Shown here piece by piece: positions 35,898-39,533 of a DNA stretch of 39,533 bases; within the stretch, counting starts at the first letter, position 1; each line of letters opens with the position of its first letter. Below the pieces are notes generated by a model. It had not been told where the DNA came from. It did not search any database and saw nothing but the letters and a program-made list of their open reading frames with translations. A program made the position numbers and the translations under genes. The DNA comes from Hyphomicrobiales bacterium (GTDB taxonomy: Bacteria > Pseudomonadota > Alphaproteobacteria > Rhizobiales > Xanthobacteraceae): contig JAGXQU010000176.1 of NCBI GenBank assembly GCA_018335895.1, forward strand, positions 1 to 39,533, written 5' to 3'.

Positions 35898-36275
35898 TTA
35901 CTTGACGCGGGTCCAGTTCATGCTCTTGCACAGCATCCCCGCAAGCACGCAGCCGCGTGTGGTCATCCGGTCGCCGCTGATCGAAACCGTTGCCGAGAGA
36001 TTGAGTTTCCGCTGCGGATCGTAGGCAGAGCCCGCGAGCACTGCGCCGCTCTGCGGCTTCACGTTCATCACGAGCACGTCGCCGACTTTCTCGCCAGCGG
36101 TTCCGTCCCGGATCCAGATGTTGGTGGCGCAGTAGGACTGCCCGCATCTGACCACGGAAACACGCGCGTTGCCGTCGCCGCGCGACCACGTGCCCATGAT
36201 GTCCTGTGCTGCGGCGGCGTTCTGGCTCGCAATGGTCAGCGGCAGGAAAAGCGCTATGACCGATAATATTCGCAT
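35898..36275 (-). CDS. Exported DUF2147 family protein
   Basis: A 125-residue secreted protein. The first 23 or so residues are a signal peptide (MRILSVIALFLPLTIASQNA then AAA before QDIMGTW), giving a small periplasmic domain. The IMGTWSRGDGNARVSVVRCGQSYCATNIWIR and the Gly/Asp-rich middle match DUF2147, a small beta-barrel family of unknown function. Four cysteines (CGQSYC and CVLAGMLC) could form two disulfides. The ATG at 36275 was chosen because it begins the signal peptide. Confidence 0.85.
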   Translation of the reverse strand: MRILSVIALFLPLTIASQNAAAAQDIMGTWSRGDGNARVSVVRCGQSYCATNIWIRDGTAGEKVGDVLVMNVKPQSGAVLAGSAYDPQRKLNLSATVSISGDRMTTRGCVLAGMLCKSMNWTRVK

Positions 36276-36341
36276 TCTTCGCCCGCAAATTTCCGGATCG
36301 CCGGGAAACACGCGGAACCGTCGAACGGATGCAGGCGGAAG

Positions 36342-37244
36342 CTAGGCGCGCGTGAAAAATTCGAGGAGCGCTTCGGCGGTTTCTTCCGGCCTTTCTTCAG
36401 GCAGAAAATGCCCGCAATCGATGGCGCGGCCTTCGATCCTGGTGCCCCATTGCTGCCAGATCGTAAGCGGGTCGCCGCCCGAGTTCGGGATACCCCGCGT
36501 GCCCCAGAGCGCGAGCGTCGGGCAGGTGATCTTCTTTCCCGCCTTGAAGTCCTCTTCGTCGAACTGCACGTCGGTCGACTGTCCTGCGCGGTAATCCTCG
36601 CAGCAGGCATGGATGCGCAAAGGATCCGAGAAGAAGGCGCGATAGTGCTCCATCGCGCGAGGATCGAACTTCTTCAACCCGTCCGGCGACCAGCTGCCGA
36701 GCGTCCATTCGAGATATTCGAGCGGCGCTTTCGAGATCAACATTTCCGGCAGCGGCTCTCGCTGCGCGAGGAACGGCCAGTGATAGACGACCATGGCGCG
36801 CTTGGCGTCCATGCCGCGCCACATGTCGAGCGTCGGAATGATGTCGAGCACCGCAAGCTTCGAGATGCGGCCCGGATGATCGAGCGCCATGCGGTAACCG
36901 ACACGGCCGCCGCGGTCGTGCCCGATGACGGCGAACTGCACATGACCGAGCTTCTGCATCACTTCGATCAGCGCGTTCGCCATCGCGCGCTTGGTGTAGG
37001 GCGCGTGGCTTGCATCGGACTTCGGCGCTTCGCTCCAGCCATAGCCGGGAAGGTCGGGCAGAATGAGCTTGAACTTCTTCGCAAGCGCGGGCGCGATGCG
37101 ATGATACTCGACATGCGTCTGCGGGAAGCCGTGGATGAGAAGCAGCGGCGGACCTTCGCCGCCGGAACGCGCAAATAGCCTTCCTGCCGAGGTATCGATC
37201 CAGTGCGATTCAAATCCGGGGAAAAGGTCAGCCAAGTCTTTCAT
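36342..37244 (-). CDS. Alpha/beta hydrolase, probable fluoroacetate dehalogenase
   Basis: A 300-residue alpha/beta hydrolase that I recognise as closely resembling R. palustris fluoroacetate dehalogenase. That enzyme's key residues are present at equal or nearly equal positions: nucleophile Asp110, carboxylate-binding Arg111 and Arg114 (GHDRGGR), acid Asp134, fluoride-binding His155-Trp156 (YHWPF) and Tyr218, Trp185, and base His279 (CGHFLPEE). The predicted reaction is hydrolytic cleavage of the C-F (or C-Cl) bond of haloacetates to glycolate. ATG 37244, 13 bases after the purD stop, gives the matching N-terminus (MKDLADLFPGF). It is probably co-transcribed with purD. No haloacetate transporter is visible nearby, and related epoxide hydrolase activity cannot be excluded. 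Confidence 0.88.
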   Translation of the reverse strand: MKDLADLFPGFESHWIDTSAGRLFARSGGEGPPLLLIHGFPQTHVEYHRIAPALAKKFKLILPDLPGYGWSEAPKSDASHAPYTKRAMANALIEVMQKLGHVQFAVIGHDRGGRVGYRMALDHPGRISKLAVLDIIPTLDMWRGMDAKRAMVVYHWPFLAQREPLPEMLISKAPLEYLEWTLGSWSPDGLKKFDPRAMEHYRAFFSDPLRIHACCEDYRAGQSTDVQFDEEDFKAGKKITCPTLALWGTRGIPNSGGDPLTIWQQWGTRIEGRAIDCGHFLPEERPEETAEALLEFFTRA

Positions 37245-37257
37245 GAGGCCGATACTT

Positions 37258-38541
37258 TCACTTCGCCTTCTCTCGCGCAATCGCCCGCCAGCCGATATCG
37301 CTGCGATAGAAGCCTTCCGGCCATTCGATCAAGGCGATCGCCTTATAGGCTCGCTCGCGCGCTTCCGTGACGGTTTTGCCGAGTGCCGTGACGTTCAGCA
37401 CGCGGCCGCCGTTTGAGAGAAGTTTATCGCCGTCGCGCCTGGTGCCGGCATGGAACACCGTGACGCCCTCGACCGCATTCGCTTTTTCAAGGCCGCGAAT
37501 AACCGCGCCGCTTTGATATGCGCCCGGGTAACCCTGGTTTGCGAATACGACGGTGATCGCGACCTCGTCGCGCCAGCGCACGGAGGATTTTTCGAGTTCG
37601 CCGTTCGCCGTTGCCAGCATGAGCGTGAGCAGGTCGTCCTTCATGCGCGGCATCAGCACCTGACATTCGGGATCGCCGAAGCGGACGTTGTATTCGATCA
37701 GCTTCGGTCCATCCTTCGTGATCATGAGGCCGATATAGAGAACGCCCGAGTAAGGCGTTCCCGCTTTCGCGAGCGCACGCGCGGTCGGCCGCACGATTTT
37801 CTCGAGCACTTCCTGTTCGATGGCTTTCGTGAACACGGGTGCCGGCGAATAGGCGCCCATGCCGCCGGTGTTCGGCCCCTGGTCGTTGTCGAAGACGCGC
37901 TTGTGATCCTGCGCACTCGCGAGCGGCAGCACCTGCTCGCCATGCACGAAACAGAAATAGCTCGCCTCTTCGCCTTCGAGAAATTCCTCGATCACGACCG
38001 GCGCATCGCCACCCGGATTGCTGCTCATGGCGAACACCTGATCGACCGCCATCAGGGCTTCGGCTTTATCCATCGCGACGATCACGCCTTTGCCGGCGTG
38101 CAGTCCGTCGGCTTTGAGCACGATCGGCGCGCCATGCTTCTCGATATAGACGCGCGCTTCTTCGCGGCTTTTCGTTTCGATGAAGGCTGCTGTCGGAATG
38201 TTGTGGCCGGCGCAGAGGCGCTTGGTGAAAGATTTCGAACCTTCGAGCGTCGCCGGAATTTTCTGCGGGCCGAATACCTTGATCTTTTCCGCGAGCAGCG
38301 CATCGGCAAGCCCTGCCGTAAGCGGCGCTTCCGGCCCGATCACGACAAGGCCGATCCGCATCTCCTTGCAGAAGCGGATCACCGCGGCGTGGTCTTCGAT
38401 CTTGAGCGGAACGATCTCGGCGTCTTCGGCGATCCCCGGATTTCCCGGCGCGGCATAGAGCTTGGTGAGCAGCGGACTCGCCGCGAGTTTCCAGGATAGC
38501 GCGTGTTCGCGGCCGCCGGAGCCGATCAGGAGGACATTCAT
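37258..38541 (-). CDS. purD: Phosphoribosylamine-glycine ligase (GAR synthetase)
   Basis: PurD joins glycine to 5-phosphoribosylamine with ATP in purine synthesis. The 427-residue ATP-grasp protein begins [20 protein letters not shown] and contains [14 protein letters not shown], the ATP-grasp segments [16 protein letters not shown] and [37 protein letters not shown] and the [10 protein letters not shown] metal motif. Length is normal. It diverges from xseA and lies upstream of the dehalogenase gene on the same strand. Confidence 0.97.
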   Translation of the reverse strand: MNVLLIGSGGREHALSWKLAASPLLTKLYAAPGNPGIAEDAEIVPLKIEDHAAVIRFCKEMRIGLVVIGPEAPLTAGLADALLAEKIKVFGPQKIPATLEGSKSFTKRLCAGHNIPTAAFIETKSREEARVYIEKHGAPIVLKADGLHAGKGVIVAMDKAEALMAVDQVFAMSSNPGGDAPVVIEEFLEGEEASYFCFVHGEQVLPLASAQDHKRVFDNDQGPNTGGMGAYSPAPVFTKAIEQEVLEKIVRPTARALAKAGTPYSGVLYIGLMITKDGPKLIEYNVRFGDPECQVLMPRMKDDLLTLMLATANGELEKSSVRWRDEVAITVVFANQGYPGAYQSGAVIRGLEKANAVEGVTVFHAGTRRDGDKLLSNGGRVLNVTALGKTVTEARERAYKAIALIEWPEGFYRSDIGWRAIAREKAK

Positions 38542-38586
38542 TTGCCGCGACCAGAGGTGAGCATCGGATTTCCGCCTGATGTATCA

Positions 38587-38596
38587 TGGCATGCCA
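38587..38596. promoter_or_regulatory. Palindrome between divergent purD and xseA
   Basis: TGGCATGCCA is a perfect 10-base palindrome within the 71 bases between the purD and xseA start codons, a possible regulator site. No clear -35/-10 pairs could be assigned for either direction. Confidence 0.35.
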
Positions 38597-38612
38597 CCCA
38601 ATTAGAGTCGCG

Positions 38613-39533
38613 AATGCCCGCATCCACAGCGCCGACCAATCTGCCGGAAATCTCCGTTTCCGAACTTTCTCAGTCCCTGAAGCGGACGGTGGAGGAGGCG
38701 TTCCCGTATGTGCGGCTGCGCGGCGAAGTCTCGGGCTATCGCGGGCCGCATTCCTCGGGCCACGTCTATTTCAGCCTCAAAGACGAGAGCGCCAAGATCG
38801 ACGCCATCATCTGGAAGGGCGCCTTCGCGCGGATGCGCTTCAAACCAGAGGAGGGCATGGAAGTGGTTGCGACCGGCAAGGTCACGACCTATCCGGGCAA
38901 ATCCAGCTACCAGATCGTAATCGATGTAATCGAACCCGCGGGCGCCGGGGCCCTGATGGCGCTGCTCGAGGAACGCCGGAAGAAACTCGCGGCCGAAGGA
39001 TTGTTCGACGAGGCGCGGAAAAAGCCGCTGCCTTATCTCCCGCGTGTCATCGGCGTGATCACCTCGCCGACCGGTGCCGTGATCCGCGACATTCTGCATC
39101 GTCTTTCCGACCGCTTCCCGCGGCATGTGCTGGTGTGGCCCGTGCGCGTGCAGGGCGAAACCTGCGGGCCGGAAGTGGCAAGCGCGATCGAGGGCTTCAA
39201 CGCGATGAAAGAGGGCGGGACCATGCCGCGCCCCGATGTCCTGATCGTCGCGCGCGGCGGCGGCTCGCTGGAAGACCTCTGGGGCTTCAACGATGAAGTG
39301 GTAGTGCGCGCAGTAAGCGCAAGCGAGATCCCGCTGATCTCCGCGGTCGGCCACGAGACGGATTTCACGCTGATCGATTTCGTTGCGGACAGGCGTGCGC
39401 CGACCCCGACCGCCGCCGCAGAAATGGCGGTGCCGGTACGCTCGGAGCTGATCGCGCTCGCGCGCGACCGCGCGGCGAGACTCGTCTCCGCCTGGTCGCG
39501 CATGATCGAACGCCTCAAGACGGAACTGCGCGG
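38613..39533 (+). CDS. xseA: Exodeoxyribonuclease VII large subunit (partial, runs off the right edge)
   Basis: XseA with XseB degrades single-stranded DNA from both ends. The frame is open from ATG 38613 to the window end (307 codons; family about 450-530). The N-terminal OB-fold domain ([41 protein letters not shown], then [16 protein letters not shown]) is followed by the catalytic-domain motifs [63 protein letters not shown]. The coiled-coil region and C-terminus are missing only because of the window edge. Confidence 0.95.

Overview
The window looks like chromosomal DNA of an alphaproteobacterium of the Hyphomicrobiales (Rhizobiales), probably near Bradyrhizobium/Rhodopseudomonas. The basis is the high GC content, the murA-DUF2948-hisD-UPF0262-phosphatase-maf-yacG-tRNA-Phe order, the tadA/rluB/rsmD/mutL neighbourhood, a CGTCATTC...GAATGACG repeat of the kind common in that group, and a dehalogenase that matches the Rhodopseudomonas palustris fluoroacetate dehalogenase almost position for position in its active site. 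This placement is inference; no database was searched.

Layout. (1) 1-7652: a conserved housekeeping run on the plus strand (murA, DUF2948, hisD, UPF0262, low-molecular-weight phosphatase, maf, yacG, tRNA-Phe). An acyl-CoA ligase and a short-chain dehydrogenase are spliced in between maf and yacG, and infA, usually found here in relatives, is absent. (2) 7690-19785: a surface-glycan island beginning just after tRNA-Phe. It encodes RmlA, RmlB and an RffA/WecE-type aminotransferase but no RmlC or RmlD, so the predicted sugar is dTDP-4-amino-4,6-dideoxygalactose rather than dTDP-rhamnose. Tailoring candidates are WbqC, a phytanoyl-CoA-type dioxygenase, a NeuD/PglD-like acyltransferase, two zinc-finger methyltransferases and an unassigned beta-propeller protein. 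A polyprenyl-phosphate glycosyltransferase, an EmrE/ArnE-like membrane protein and a large multi-spanning membrane protein look like the three parts of a lipid-linked sugar transfer system. The middle of the island (about 9.3-14.3 kb) is visibly richer in A+T than its flanks.

(3) 20047-22900: catI-catJ-pcaF, the last two steps of the beta-ketoadipate pathway, behind a candidate promoter overlapped by an inverted repeat. (4) 22974-25152: glpD and an Rnk-like regulator. (5) 25224-31686: a tight plus-strand run of a polyamine-type ABC transporter (ATPase and two permeases, no binding protein), a short-form pgi, arfB and mutL. (6) 31729-33820: rsmD and rluB on the minus strand, with tadA divergent. 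(7) 33821-38541: a minus-strand run of patatin phospholipase, APH-family phosphotransferase, DUF2147 protein, fluoroacetate-dehalogenase-like hydrolase and purD. (8) xseA starts at 38613 and runs off the right edge.

The most interesting parts are the glycan island as a possible complete route for delivering a modified amino-dideoxy sugar to the cell surface, and the dehalogenase next to purD. No CRISPR array, prophage, transposase or toxin-antitoxin pair was seen.
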